64,000 nucleotides of DNA from Nicotiana tabacum (GCF_000715075.1 NC_134088.1:1-64000); one strand, 5' to 3'. Positions 21,319 to 35,030 are shown, counted from the stretch's first letter. The notes: generated from the sequence alone by a model not told the origin. A program made the numbers and translations.

Positions 21319-23343
21319 TGGATCTGGACTGAAATAATCTTGAAGATCTAATTACGGACTGGAAGTTAAAATACCTTCAAAATGGCCTCTTCCTCCTCCT
21401 AATCATCACCATCCTCATTATTCTTTGTGACTATCTTAATAGAATAGCAAGTGGATGCACCTTGACATTGCTCTTCAAGGAGACATTTGCCAAATATTGT
21501 ACACATGCTTCGTCAGACAGCATGAGGGGAAAATAGAAAAGAAGGAGAAAGGTCTCTTTTTTCTTTTCTTTTTTTCTTTTTTAATAAAAGTAATTACTGT
21601 CCACGCGCCTTTGTAGCGTGATATGCACACAATTAGCCATGTCAGCTGCGCCGCTTCCACATAGGCATAGTCAACGGTCAAATGTGTTTATTAGTTTTTG
21701 TTGCATCAAGTTGGAGTGTTCAAATGGAAAAAGTGCAAGTTCATGTATCGGCTTTACAAACTGATGCAAGTTTAAGTGGCCAGGAAGCCATTACGCCGTT
21801 TAAGAAAAAAAGTAACTTTTGAAACTTGTGGTCTTAAAAGCTTAAGAGGTAAAAACTTTGTAGGGCCATGATTTTTGTGTGGTTATAAAATTTTTCATTA
21901 TGAGTAAAATGAGTAAAATGAAGAGTTTAAAGTTGAATTATTTTCAAATTTAGAAATATGTCATTTATTTTGAAAAAGATTAAAAAGAAAAGTATCTCAT
22001 CTAATTTGAAACGGAGGAAATACAACAATTATGCTTACTGATAAAATTATGAGAATAATACGCATTAAACTCACAAAAACTATTGTTAAAGTTTATATGC
22101 TTATATTCTCGAAGTGCTTTAGCACGAAATAACTAACTCTTAAAGGAACCATCTTATTTCTTCATTTCCACGGTAAATGTCACTCTTCCGGTCAAGTTAG
22201 AAGTATTTTTTTGATTGACAACCGATATTCACTTCAAATCATATTAATTTTAAAAAGGTTAAGTGATAAAATAAAATAAAATATATACTAAATACTATAA
22301 AATAAATATGTCATACATTTATAGGTATACATAACGATCATCATTGAGCTGTATTATTGTCTATTGTTATTGAAGGTTATAAATATTGCATCTTTTCATG
22401 TTTACATGTTTATGTCTTGACTTTCTAAATGAAACAGTAACACTTATTTTCTAATTTCTACTAAATATTGCATTTTTTTTTCAATACTTAAATCAATAAA
22501 TATAAGCGCTCATGGAAAAATACCTCCGGGAAGACAAAGTAAAATATTTTCACGATCAACATAATTTGACTTGTTATATAAGGTTATCTACCTTTTTTCA
22601 TGTTACCGATCAATGCCACATATAAAAAGAGTAAATTACAATTATTTTAAAGTAATTTAATTATGTAAGTGTGAGTATATACAATGGCGAAACCATGAAT
22701 TTTATTTAGGATGTTCAAACTTGAAATAAGTAAAAAAAATCCTAATAAAGAGTGTTCAATATATGTTATATACCAATAAATCTAATATTTTACATATATC
22801 TACAGTGTATGATTAGTTGACCACTCTTAGGGCCATGTATCTTTGTCCCTGAGTGCATAAGTGGGCGTTTGGGCATAAGAATTATGAAATTCCAGGGAAA
22901 AAAGTAAAAAAAAAATCAAGAAAAAAATAATATTAAAAAATTAGAGTTGTGTTTGGACGTGAATACAAATTGGAGATGTTTTTGAATTTTTGCGAGTAAT
23001 TTGAAGTGAAGATTTTGAAAAATAGCTTTTTGGAGTTCACTAAATTTTCGAAAAATTCTAAAATTTAACTTCACGTGAAATTTGAAATTTTAATGGCCAA
23101 ATATTAATTTCGAAGAAAGTTAATAAAAAAAAACGAAATTTTTTTATGGCCAAATGGTCATAAAAAATATAGGAAGGTTCTATTTTATGTTCCTTATTTC
23201 TTGTCATTGTGGCCCCACATTCTTGTCTTGCGAGAATAGAGGCAAATCAGGCAAATAGGGAAATGGAATGACTAAAAATATACTCAGAGCAAAAGCCCTT
23301 ATAGATCGGAAGAAAATCAGAATGCCGTATTACTTTCCTCCAT
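21319..23343 (+). other. AT-rich spacer upstream of the TBL gene
   Basis: No gene is seen. The stretch has a possible remnant of a Stowaway-like end near 22010 (AAACGGAGGAAATAC), a MITE-like insertion at about 22863-23160, and the proximal promoter of the next gene. Confidence 0.5.
22863..23160. mobile_element. MITE-like element with imperfect terminal inverted repeats
   Basis: The left end reads GGGCGTTTGGGCATAAGAAT. The right end, TTTTATGGCCAAATGGTCAT, is an imperfect reverse complement. The interior is A/T-rich and non-coding. It lies about 180 bp upstream of the TBL start codon. Confidence 0.5.
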
Positions 23344-26300
23344 ATGGCATCTTCTTCTTTACCTCCTAAGAAGAAAAACAACAACCGCTATACTCTTTCA
23401 ACAATTTTCCTTCTCCTTTTGTTCCTCTCAAGTCTCTTCTATTTCAGCAAAAGAGCTCTTGAACCTAAACTCTCTCTCTACAAAGACGTCTTTTCTCAAC
23501 CCCCTTCAGTATTTTCTCCAAGATCTGCTGATACTGAACTTCTTGATAATACACTAACAACTCCATATGGTGATACCAAAGTCCTAAAGACAAAATCTGA
23601 GACACCCATTTTGTCAAAATCTGATTTTGATGATAGTTTGGATCAGAAAGTAACACCAATTTCATCAGAATTTAAAGATACTGAAGGCTTAAAAGCTTTT
23701 AAGAAAACACCCATTTCTGATTTCAATGATAATTTAGTTGAGAAAAGCTCAGCACCTGTTTCATCAGAGTATGAGGATGCATCCAATGCAACAAAAAAAC
23801 AAGTGGTTGATTCGGAAAGAAATGAGGAGAAGGTGGTCGACTCTGATTTTAAAGTAGGAGGACAAAGTTGTGATCTTTACAAGGGAAGATGGGTGAAAGA
23901 TGAGAAGCACCCAATATATAAAGCAGGGTCTTGCCCTTATGTTGATGAGGCTTTTGATTGCCAGAGCAATGGTAGGCCTGACTCAGAGTATCTTAATTGG
24001 AGATGGAAGCCACATGGATGTGATCTTCCTAGGTAAATTGCTGCTGCTTGTTTGTTGTTGTTCTCTAAATGGATATATATTATGTGTATAAATGATGATC
24101 TGGTCTGCTATATCTTTTGTCTTATTGTGTAATTTTGTGTCATATGTTTATTATTGTCAACATCTTGAGGTTGCTGCCAAGGTCGAGGTCACGGGTTTGA
24201 GCCGTGGAACCGACCCCGTGGCCCTTTCCATGAAAATAAATGAATTTTGCTTCCAGAGTATCTTCCTTAAATGATAGCAATATTGAGATTGGGATTGCTA
24301 TAGCATTTATAGCTCTTTCCTTAAACCAATTTGCTGTAACTTTTCACACGTTACACCTTTCTTTGATTCCCCTAAAGGCCTGCCCTTAATGTCCTCCAGC
24401 TGTTATGCTTAAATAGAAAGCTAGATTATATTTCTTACAATAGGATCTTTTACGTTGCTAAAGAGGAACAGTGGACATGATCTTAGAAAGAGTAACTTAA
24501 AACTCTTTATCTTTGGTGATAGGGCGTTGCCAGCTCTGATGATATTTTCCTGTTTCTGCATTTCCATTTCTGATATAGTCTAGGGTCATTACTAATTATC
24601 AATGTTATTTTGCTACTCTTGAACAACTCATCTTACAACTCCTAGATAGAAGAAAAAATCCCCCCAATAAAGGCAAAAAGGATATTAAGTAGTTATACTT
24701 TTCATATTTGATTTCATTATGCTTAGTTACCAACTTGATCACGGTATATAGTCTTATCTGTGTGTAGAGGTGCTTTAAACTGAAAATTATCTGTCAACTT
24801 TCATTTTACTTTGTGCGAATTACTTATTATAACCAGAAAACATTAACAGATTTTGAGTCTCTGCGTTAGCTTTTAAGTCTCTTAGTGGGATAGATGATTG
24901 CTTGTATTTCTTGTTCCTTTTTTTGTTATGTCAAAACAGAAAACTGAATCTTTTGAATTTCAAAGTCTTTCTTGTCTATATACAAAAAAGTTCAGTTGTG
25001 ACGAACATTTTTTTTTGTGGTGTTGGAGGAAAACACTATAAGGAAGTTTGCAATTTGCTCATGTTGTTAATTAAAGTGGAATGAAATTTCAACAATTCTT
25101 ACTCTTTTAGCAAAGACTATCTATCAATCCACCTAATTTCTTGTTAATACGTATAAAAAAAAAGTTTCTACTATTATAAGTCTTTCCATTTGACATTCAG
25201 ACTAGACCATAGCCGTGGAGGCATTCCCGAGGATGTATTCTTGTTTCTGTGTTGTGTTTTCCGGTCTATAATCCTGTTTGTGTAATAGTCTTCTTCTCTT
25301 CGTTTTTTTAAGGTTAATTATAGTTAAAAATATTAAGGGTGGAGTTTCAATTTAGTAAAAGTTGTTTTCAATGGTGTGCTCTGCATATTAACCAAAACTA
25401 ATTAAGAGTTACCTGGCTTTGTTCAATCAAGCGATCTGACTGAAACATATGTACGAGAGGCTAGCTATGAGAAAATTATTTTTTCCTAAGCTTATGTTGT
25501 CTTAAACTCTTAATGTTCATCTTCATAAAAAAATGTTGTCATTTGTTCATAACATTTGTTTTCGCTACTGGAGAAGCTATGGCTGTCTCACCAATCTCCT
25601 GTATTCTCTATGGGTTTTTAACTCGCTATCAACTATTCTGCTGATTCATATTACTTGCATCTTGTTGCTGAATCGGATTTCATGAAAATCTGGTCGTTTG
25701 TTGATTCAGGAGAGTACTTATAGATCCTTAAACCAGTTCTATATTTGTAGGTTTAGTGCAACAGATTTTTTGAAGAGATTGAAAGGAAAGAGGCTGATGC
25801 TGGTTGGAGACTCAATGAACCGGAACCAGTTTGAATCTCTCCTTTGCCTTCTTCGTGAAGGCCTCGTTAATAAGAGTAAAATGTACGAGATCCATGGATA
25901 TAAGATAACAAAAGGAAGAGGCTACTATGTTTTCAAATTTGAGGTGATTTTACATTAAAATTTATTGAAATTTCATTCCACCAAAATTGACAGCATTTGT
26001 ATCAATTGAAGATCTCTTCTGTATATGTATGTGTGTGTGTATGTAGAGAGAGAAAAAGATAGAGTTTGTGTACTTGAGTCAGTTGTTATCTCTGTGGTCA
26101 ATTATTTGATGGCAAGAGAATTGAGTTATCCTTCTGTCTGGTAGATTTTCTACAACTTAAAATGATGAAATGTTGCAAAAGCTTCTTCTAGGAAAGAGAG
26201 CAGTGAGGACTAAAATATTGTGATTTTGCAGGATTATAACTGCACAGTAGAATTCGTGCGCTCTCATTTCCTTGTTAGAGAAGGAGTACGTATCAATGCT

Positions 26301-27457
26301 CAAGGGAACTCGAATCCAACTCTATCAATAGATCGCATCGACAAATCATCTAACCGTTGGAAGAAAGCTGACATTGTGGTCTTCAATACGGGGCATTGGT
26401 GGACACATGGAAAGACTGCCAGAGGGTGTGTGAGCTTTACATTTTCTCTCTGCTGAGATGCAACATAGATGCTACATTGCAATTAGAACATAATTGTCTC
26501 TTTTCTTTAGCTTCCGCCACTTCTTGTTTTTGGATGAGATAGTTTGGAAACGTTATGAGCGAGTGAATAAATCTGGCTTATCCTTCTAATGTGATAAGAG
26601 AGCATTATGCTTACTTCAAAGTTCTCGAGCCTATGGTTGATTTCTACTGTATGTAAAACTTATTACTAGCTATCTTGAAAACTAATTAAGTACTAGCGTG
26701 CAGCTGCCATAAAATAAATTATCTCAGCTTTATTATTTTTGTTCGACTAAACGGAGATTTGACTCTGCAGGAAAAATTACTACAAAGAAGGTGATCATGT
26801 TTACCCTAAATTTGATGCCCTTGAAGCTTACAGGAGAGCGTTGAAGACGTGGGCTAAGTGGATTGATGAAAATATGAGTCATGAAAAGTTGATTATATAT
26901 CGTGGATACTCTTCAGCTCACTTCAGGTACTTGTGCTTTAAGATATGATCGTGTTTGTGAATGATAATATTGGCCTTCACTAGCATTTCCATTTGGTTGT
27001 CTGATCTCAAGTGGATTGATCTGCACTGTTTCTGTAATTCTACATTCATGCAATTCGGGAAGTCATATTTTTCAAAATTTGGCTAGCATGGTTTAAGTTT
27101 ATTTCAATTTAATTCCTTGTAAGCAGAGGCGGAGATTGGGATTCGGGTGGCTCCTGTAATAAAGAGACTGAACCAGTTTCGACTGGATCCATCCTTGGTA
27201 ACTACCCTTTGAAAATGAAGATTGTCGAGGAGGTAATCAAGGAAATGCAGCTTCCTGTTGTCCTCTTGAATGTAACACAGTTAACAAATTTTCGCAAGGA
27301 TGGGCACCCATCAGTATATGGTAAGGTTGCTAGTGGTGGTAGAAAGGTGAAGCAAGATTGTAGCCATTGGTGTCTCCCCGGAGTCCCTGATGCATGGAAT
27401 GAGCTAATCTATGCCACTTTGGTCTTGCAACAACAATCATCTGTCAACCAACAATGA
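23344..27457 (+). CDS. trichome birefringence-like (TBL) polysaccharide O-acetyltransferase
   Basis: Five exons (23344-24032, 25751-25943, 26232-26425, 26771-26926, 27127-27457) with GT-AG borders give 520 residues. A Lys/Asn-rich N-terminus precedes one membrane helix at about residues 17-34, so this is a type II Golgi protein. Next come a low-complexity stem, the TBL domain (CDLYKGRWV, Cys pairs, LNWRWKPHGCDLPR) and the PC-esterase domain. The latter has GDS at 249-251 and DCSH at 488-491, the Ser-His-Asp catalytic signature. FNTGHWWTHGKTARG and RGYSSAHFRGGDWDSGG place it near the TBR/TBL1/TBL2/TBL4 clade. The family acetylates wall polysaccharides such as xylan, pectin or mannan; the substrate cannot be told here. 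The gene appears intact. Confidence 0.93.
24160..24240 (+). mobile_element. possible SINE head fragment in TBL intron 1
   Basis: GGTTTGAGCCGTGG resembles the pol III box B of Solanaceae SINEs, with a G/C-rich flank (ACCGACCCCGTGGCCC) unlike the surrounding intron. The body is missing, so this is a weak call. Confidence 0.3.
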
Positions 27458-29167
27458 GCTTAGCATTTTCATCCTTTGGTTCTTGAACAAGCAGGTGATT
27501 CAACCCCCCCCCCCCCCCCAAGGGAGGACATCACAGGCTGATCAGACTGTTTTCAGTACAACAACTACTACTACTACGTCAAATCCCAAGTTAGTTTGGG
27601 AACAGTGTAGAATAGACGCACAGATAAAAGAGGCTGATTACACAATATGTACACCAATTGTAGCAGTGCCCCGCCGCAATGGTGTAACATTGTAAAAAAG
27701 AGATGAACATAGTTATGGCGGAACTTGCATCTTTTCATTTTATCAAGTTTCTGTACCAAAAATAGCAGTAATATTGTATTCTTATTTCCGGGATCCACTG
27801 TAAGTCAGGTGATGATGCAATTTGTGCAATTTTTTCATACTCATAGTTAATATCCCAAATTCCCAATTGGTAAATGAGAATAGCTTATTAGGCAAAGTGG
27901 TTTCCTGATGTTATATTTCAGATGTTTTTTGTAGTCCCTGAGGATATCTATCTTTATTTTTCATGCTAGTTCTAACAAGTTATAGGTAAGCAAGAGAAGT
28001 CAATGTATTTCTTTTTATTTTGAACTACCAGTAAAGTGCATCCATTTTTATTCTTGTTAATAAAGATAGAGTGGCCCATAGCCGATGGTCTCTGAAAACA
28101 GTTTCTCTACCTACATAAGTTACGAGTAAGGAATGCGTATACACTACCCTCTCTCCTACATGTAGGAATATACTGGACATGTTATTATTGTTATAACTTG
28201 TGGCCCATGTCATGTTCAAGCCTCTAATCAACCAATTCTATTGCTCCAACTAGAAGTACCAACAAGATCCATAGCAACAACAAGAATTCTGCCAACAACC
28301 TAATCCAAATCCTATTATGTTTTTTAATTAAGTTGTAAACTGTATACATTTTTCTATGTTATATCATAAATGCAAGGGTTGAGATTTGAAGCAAGGTGAA
28401 GAGCATGTTTTTTCAATTGTATCGTGAAAGAAGCACACTAGACGGACGTGCTTCACCACAAGTCCGCCCTCGTCCTTCAAATGATCAACTGCTTTCTTTT
28501 CTTAGTTAAAAATATGAGTTATCTAGCTAGTGGCGATAAAATGTATAAAAAAAATAATATCTAAAAAAAATTAAAAATTTTAGACATATTTTGAAGTTAA
28601 AACCTCATTTGCACTCAAAATATCTAAAGGTGGTCCTACAACAAATAACGACCTACTTGACCTAATCACTTAAAACAGTGGACACAACACATTAATTAAG
28701 GATAAGCTTTAGCCTTCAAATCTCAATCGCTTTCTCTTTTTATGATTGTGTTCAACTGTCCTGTCGGTGCATGCCCGTGATTTTCTCCTAAACAATTCTC
28801 AACAGTGTCAATTCTCAACGGTGTGAAAACTGCAGTACCCGACGCTTTATTGGTTGTACATCCCCCAGTACAATGGTACTTCTACGCATTGCCAGTTGCA
28901 CCTAACTCCCTACTTGGGGAATATTCTTTTAACTGGTTTTACCTCAATCACTCCGCTTAACGTGCCTTCCCCGACAAAACCCTCCTTCCCTGTGTCCCTA
29001 AATATAAGTTTTTAAAAAAATATATATTTGACATTCCCACTTTACTTTTGAAAATCTTGAACAAGAATTAAAAGAAAAAACTGTTATTTTGAGCTCACTC
29101 TTCAGTGAAGCAGAGATTTTGGGTGCATGCTGATTCAGTGCATGAGTTGAAAATTAGGTGTAGAAGA

Positions 29168-29226
<59 letters not shown>
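27458..29226 (+). other. TBL 3' end and spacer, then 5' region of the transporter gene
   Basis: Just after the TBL stop is a C-run of about 16 bases (near 27507), probably in the 3' UTR. No gene is seen to 29226. The last 60 bases before the next ATG are a (TG)n(AG)n microsatellite at about 29170-29226, probably in the 5' UTR of the transporter gene. Confidence 0.55.
29170..29226 (+). repeat. (TG)n(AG)n microsatellite abutting a start codon
   Basis: TG repeats change to AG repeats and end directly at the ATG at 29227. Length variation here would alter the 5' leader of the transporter mRNA. Confidence 0.85.
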
Positions 29227-29230
<4 letters not shown>

Positions 29231-32200
29231 TGGGGTTTTTGATGAGCAAAAATGTGAGGAAAATACTAAAGAGGAAGGACAGTGATGCTGGGGAAAAAGG
29301 TACACCTCTTCCCTTATTGCATTCCCATTCTTTCTTCTTCTAATTTGAAGATTTATTTATCCAAGATTGCATTTTTATTTATTTTATTTTTCCTTATGGG
29401 GCTTTAGTGTTGGGGATTTAGCATTTAGCTAAAATGTGTATTCTTTTGCTGCTGCCTATTTTTATTGTTTTTGGTTAATATTTTGAATTTAATGATTGCT
29501 TAGGATTTATATAGTTAGAATTTGTGAAATTTTTTCTGGCTCTTTCTTTTGTAGTGTTGACAAAAGTTCTGGCATTCTGTTATTGAGGGATTTGGTTCTC
29601 TTTGAGTGGTATATTTACACTTGATGAAGCTTTAGTTGTTGAAAGTCTTATCATTTCTGTTGACATGTGTTGATCATTCTTCTGTTGCTTATCTGTAATC
29701 ATTATGTTATTGGTTGTGATTCAAATTGGAGTTAAAGCTACTTTGTATTTTAAAAAGAAGGAACTTTTGTTTGGTAATTGAGGTAGCAATGAATCTGATG
29801 GGCGGCACTTTATGGTGGTTTGTAGAGAGGGAGAGAGAGGAAAAAGAAATACCATAGCAACATTTTATTGTGGTTTAGTAAACCTCGTTTCTTTTTGCTA
29901 TTTGGTTGTTTAGGATTTTGAAATTTCAATTTAAGTAGGGGCCAATATGGTGCTAGCAATTGGAGGCGAAGCTCAAAACATTTGCTGCCATGAACCATGA
30001 GCAATAGGCATGGACACACTTCTAATACTGATGAATGACATGCGAATGATTTATAAAGCGCAGCCCAGTGCACTAAGCTCCTCCTATGCTCGGGGTTCGG
30101 GGAAGGGCCGGACCTCAAAGGTCTATTGTACGTAGCCTTACCCCGCATTTCTGCAAGAGGCTGTTTTAAATGAAACAAGCAGTAAAACTGCTAATATATC
30201 AAAACACCTCAGCTTTGTTCCTGTACAGTGTCATGTATTCATAAATTTTTCAAGGTGTCAAAGTAGCTGTTCTAATATTTATGAACAGTTTCCCTCTTCA
30301 GTTAAAATGTTATAAGATACAAAAGCTTTTTCTTCTACAAGAGATTTGTTGTTGATGGTCTAGTCCATTTCAACAATCTGTTTCTGTTTCTTTTTCTTTG
30401 ATGCAGGAAGAGCATTGGAGGAGGTACGAGCCTCTTTGTTTAGCAAGTTTCGATTATTTGGAGGTGGAAAGCGTCAACAAGCTACCTTATGGGGGCCTAC
30501 TGTTGCTCTGACATTCAACTTTTTTGTTTCTGTTAGTATTATATTAATGAACAAATTGGTCAGTCTACTTAACCTTACTCTAATTCGAAGTAGATATTAC
30601 ATCTTTTGGAGATTGTAACATTTGCTTTTCCCTTTTCCCCTCCCAGGTTCTTGTTACAGTTGGATTTAATTATCCGATTTTCCTCTCTTTCCTACATTAT
30701 GTCTGTAGCTGGTTGATAATGGCTATTCTTAATGCTCTATCCATCCTTTCCTTGTCGACCCCATCAAAATCAACAAAATATTCATCATTGTTGTCTCTTG
30801 GTATAGTTATGTCACTTTCTACTGGGCTTGCAAATGTCAGCTTGAAGTATAATAGGTGAGACCTACAGCATCTACTCCATCGCTTTCTCCTCGAAAATCT
30901 TAAAAGGTCTTGTTTCCTTATAGTTAACAAGCGCAATATATTTCCAGTGTAGGATTTTACCAGATGGCGAAAATTGCAGTAACACCGGCTATTGTTTTAG
31001 CTGAATTTGTTCTCTTTCGGAAGAAAATTTCTTTCCTGAAGGTAATTGCTGCTTGCTGTTAAAAATTCAGTTTATGCTGGTAGTCTAGTGGAGAGCTAGG
31101 TTTTAGTTGCTTTATGCATTGTTTTTCTTTCCATATATCATTAATATTCTTGGAAAAACTTCCTACTTTTTGCTTTGATTTGCTGTTACATTACTCCGTC
31201 GTGGTCTTGAGTCTGGCCTCCATATTGTGCAAACCTGACTCTGCCAAATCTCTCCATACATGCAATTCTGCCTTTTCTATTTGATTTCCTTATGTGGAAC
31301 AATTTTATTCCAAGGGGGTTGCCAACCTCTTCAAAGCTAACAATAATGCAAATGAAATTCCCAGTAGATTTCATTTCATCGATACTTCCCATATTAATTT
31401 TTCACATCCCAGCTCCTAAAAATTGATGAATTCAGGGTCTAGCCAATACCAATGGTTGTACAAGTTTCTTCTTAAAGTGACTTTATTAATCAATGCCAAC
31501 TAGTACTGAACTAAACTGTTTCAGTCCACTGAAATGGAGAACTAACTCGATAGATATTACTATCTTATGTAACTATGCATTACTCATTGAAGTGCACGAG
31601 TAATTCCAATTATCGAACATCTATTTCCCCTTGTTTTGCACATTAATCGATAACCCGGAGTTGATGACTTTATGTAAACTGGACATCATTAAGAAGAGGG
31701 AAGAGGAGAAAAGGTTACCGAAAATGAAGTATTAGATTAAGTGCATTAACTTATAATATGATAGATGGATAATTCAGTAGCAGTTTCATGTTAAATTGCG
31801 GAATAAGCAACACAAGTTGAAATAAAGAAAGGATATCTTGATTGATGTCCTGTATGTGAACTAGATGGCAAAATGGTTCGTCACTTCAACATAAGGGCTG
31901 CTACTCATGTGCATTAAAATTTGTTCTCTTTGGGTGTGTTTGGTGCGAACGAAAACATTTTCCGGAAAATGTTTTTCAATTTTCCCATGTTTGGTTGGCT
32001 TAAATGTTTTGGAAAACATTTTCCTCCAATTAGAGGAAAATGTTTTCCCTATCAAGAGAAGGGAAAACATTTTCCAATATTCTTTTTCAACCTTCCTCAC
32101 TCTATTTTCCATCTCCCCCCCCCCCCCACACCCCCCACACCACATCCACCCCACACCCACCCACCCCCCACCCCATCCTAAATAACAATATTATTAAGAG

Positions 32201-34644
32201 TATTTTTTTTCATTTCAATAAACTGAATACTTTCTTTTCATGATGTAAAAAAGTATTTTCTTTCATTTTAACAAAAAAGTACTTTATTTTCGTGATGTAG
32301 AAAAAGTAATCTTCTTTTATTTCAACAAAATAATATAGTAGAAAGTATTTTCTTTTATTTCAACAAAATGAGAGCGTATTTTCTTTTCATGTTATAGAAA
32401 GAGTGCTTTCTTTTTCAACAAAAAAAAAGAGTGTTTTCTTTTTAGTTATGGAGCACAAATTTCAACATTGCTTTTACATGAAAAAGTAAAGCAGCACATT
32501 ATTTTTTTTGGGTTTGTGTGAAATTTTAAGAGAATAATTAAACTCTTGAAAAAAATAAAGCCTTAAAAATGTTGGGGTTTTTTTTTTTTGGGGGGTGGGG
32601 GGGGGTGGGGGGGCAAGAAACATGGGGATTTGGGGGAAGGGGGGTGAGGAGAGTAACATAAAAAATTATTTTTCCTAAAAAATATTTTCTACTCTCTAAC
32701 CAAATACTAGAAAGTTTTCACTCACCAACCAAACAAGGGAAAATAAGTGATAAAACCACTCATTTTCAAGGAAAACATTTTCCATGAAAAATATTTTCCT
32801 TCATATCAAACACACCCTTTCTCTCTGAAAGGTTTCATGCTTCCATGGACCATGATATTTCAAACAGTCTTAGAGTTTGTTGACAAGGACAAGGGCTTCT
32901 GTAGAGATGAGGTGAAGGATGTGGCCATAGTGTTAGCTTGTATACTTCGAAATATGATGTAATATTTGCGAACATCTCAACTCAGAAACCATCTATTAAC
33001 CATGTAATACAATCTGTGCCAAATTGGTCCATTTTTCTGCCTGTCTGCTGTATGGCCCTTGAGCACTGCAGATTAATATGAGAATATAGAATTTGATACT
33101 CTCCCTTAACCTAAGAATATGTCATATTGATCTTTTGGATGTGTAGGAATGTATGAGTAAGATTTCATTTAAACCCTTTGATTGCTACTTTAGAATAGAT
33201 GAGATATGCTGCTAGGTGAGACTTGTTTTTTATGTTGTGTTTTCATCAAAAGAAAAAGGAAAAATATACACCATAGAAGCTCCTAGTCTATCACAAGCTG
33301 AGACAGAGATTTGAATCTCATCTATTTACCTGCTTGGCTTTACAATCTATAGATGTGCTTCAATTGCTAGTTATCCTGCTTTGATACGGCATATCCAATG
33401 ATTTCTCTTTGATCTGCATCTCCCTTGAAAAGAGAAATGATCTTTAACCTGTATGTTTCAGGTGCTTGCACTCACTGTTGTATCTGTAGGTGTTGCTGTT
33501 GCTACGGTGACAGATTTGCAGTTTCACTTCTTTGGTGCTTGCATTGCAGTAGCATGGATAGTGCCAAGTGCAGTTAATAAAATACTATGGTCCAATCTCC
33601 AGCAGCAGGAGAATTGGACTGCCCTGGCGTATGTAGCTAACCTATTGTGAATCGTTATTATTTTTAATCAGTTAATTGTATCTTGGTAGATATTACATCC
33701 GTAGCACCTAACGTCAAATTTGCAATTCTGGTCACAGGCTAATGTGGAAGACCACACCAATTACATTGTTCTTTCTAGTGATGTTGATGCCATCACTTGA
33801 TCCTCCAGGCGTCCTTTCATTTAATTGGAATTTTTACAACTCCACAATCATTGGTGCCTCGGCTGTTCTTGGCTTCTTGCTTCAGTGGTCAGGTGCTCTA
33901 GCACTTGGGTATGTGCTTAGGGGGCTTCTGCTCTCACTTGGTGTCCTTAGTTCTAACCTTCTGAACTTGTCTTTTGTTTTATTGAAGTTTTGGGTTTTTC
34001 ATTTCAACTGATCTACTAGTGTTTTAGATTTAGAGAAGCAAACAAAGGAAATAATCCAAATTAATTAGTCAAATATAGATCAAACATTAGCTTAAGTTTC
34101 TTATATGTATTCTGCCGTAAAACACTCTGGCTTAAAATTTCCTACAAGTAGTAAATGAAGTCGTGTTGACTGTAGAGCCATCTTACAAGTGGATAGAACT
34201 ACTAGATAAAAGATTTTGTTGGTCGTACTATGTCGTTGTGCTTGCTTGGTACAATAAAAGATTATTGGAATATGCTCTTCATATGCATTGCTTAGTACTT
34301 TCCAGATTTCCTTATTATGCTTCTAATTCTGTGCCTCTTTTTCTTTGTTTTCCACTAGGGCAACATCTGCAACAACCCATGTTGTACTTGGACAGTTCAA
34401 AACCTGTGTCATTCTTCTTGGGGGTTTTCTTCTCTTTGGTTCAAATCCCGGTCCTACTAGCATATTGGGGGCCACTACGGCTCTTGTTGGAATGTCTTTC
34501 TACACTTACCTTAACTTGCATTCACAGCAGCAGTCATCGAAAACATCCTCCAGACAATCTCCATTCTCTCTATCCAAGTCAAAGCTCGGCAAAGAAAGTG
34601 CAGATGGTCGGGATGGAACTCGTGCTGCTGATGAATCTGTGTAG
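29227..34644 (+). CDS. nucleotide-sugar/triose-phosphate translocator family transporter (NST-KT type)
   Basis: Seven exons (29227-29299, 30407-30558, 30647-30855, 30948-31041, 33462-33628, 33738-33908, 34359-34644) give 383 residues in one frame. About ten hydrophobic helices follow a Lys/Arg-rich N-terminus. GPTVALTFNFFVS starts helix 1. SVGFYQMAKIAVTPAIVLAE (145-164) is the conserved TPT/NST core, and GQFKTC near residue 302 carries the KT pair of the NST-KT group. The C-terminal tail is Ser/Lys-rich and cytosolic. The family exchanges nucleotide sugars or sugar phosphates across Golgi, ER or plastid membranes. No plastid transit peptide is evident, so Golgi/ER is likelier; the substrate is unknown. 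Intron 4 is 2.4 kb because of an inserted inverted-repeat element. Confidence 0.9.
30050..30180 (-). mobile_element. 5'-truncated SolS/TS-type SINE in intron 1 of the transporter gene
   Basis: Read on the minus strand it has CCTCTTGCAGAAATGCGGGG, TAAGGCTACGTACAATAGAC and the GAGCTTAGTGCACTGGGCTG end. These are the body of a tRNA-derived SINE common in tobacco and other Solanaceae. The pol III boxes are missing. Confidence 0.75.
31932..32817. mobile_element. 886-bp inverted-terminal-repeat element in intron 4 of the transporter gene
   Basis: The ends are GGGTGTGTTTGGTGCGAAC and ATATCAAACACACCC, which pair as terminal inverted repeats. Internal copies of GAAAACATTTTCC lie near both ends. The interior has no transposase but has long C-runs (near 32115-32175) and G-runs (near 32588-32645). 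Flanks TTCTCTTT and TTTCTCTC are similar, a possible 8-bp target duplication, which would fit hAT-like MITEs. Confidence 0.75.
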
Positions 34645-34912
34645 TTAACTCCATATCAACAGAGTAAGTTTTGTGACTGGAGAGCAAAATTCACTAACCA
34701 CGGTTCAGTTGTAACATTATTTGTGTGAAAAATTTTCCTGGTAACAAATGATAGCTAACATGAGCATTCTATGTAACACCTGTGTTAAGCCTTATGAAAA
34801 AGTTGTACATTGAAATCTTTTGTTCTGCAGAAGCAATGTGTATCACATGGTTCTTTCTTATTCTGATAAGTGTGGATGACACTTCGTTTTGTTTGAAAAG
34901 TACTCCCTTGAT

Positions 34913-35030
34913 CTATGTTGCTCGGATTCTCCGAAAATGTTGCCGAGTGTGTCGGATCCTCCAAAAGTAGTGCATTTTTGTAGGATCCGACACGGGTGCG
35001 GCAATATTTTATAGAGTCCGCGCAACATAG
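34913..35030. mobile_element. 118-bp foldback MITE
   Basis: Terminal repeats CTATGTTGCTCGGATTCT and AGAGTCCGCGCAACATAG pair with few mismatches, and the inside is also self-complementary (GTCGGATCCTCC with GTAGGATCCGAC). Flanks CCCTTGAT and CCCTTTAT could be a decayed 8-bp target duplication. This foldback sequence recurs widely in Solanaceae genomes. Confidence 0.8.

Noticed and set aside
31907..32243. Proline/histidine-rich frames in intron 4
   Set aside because: Translation of C-runs inside the inverted-repeat element.
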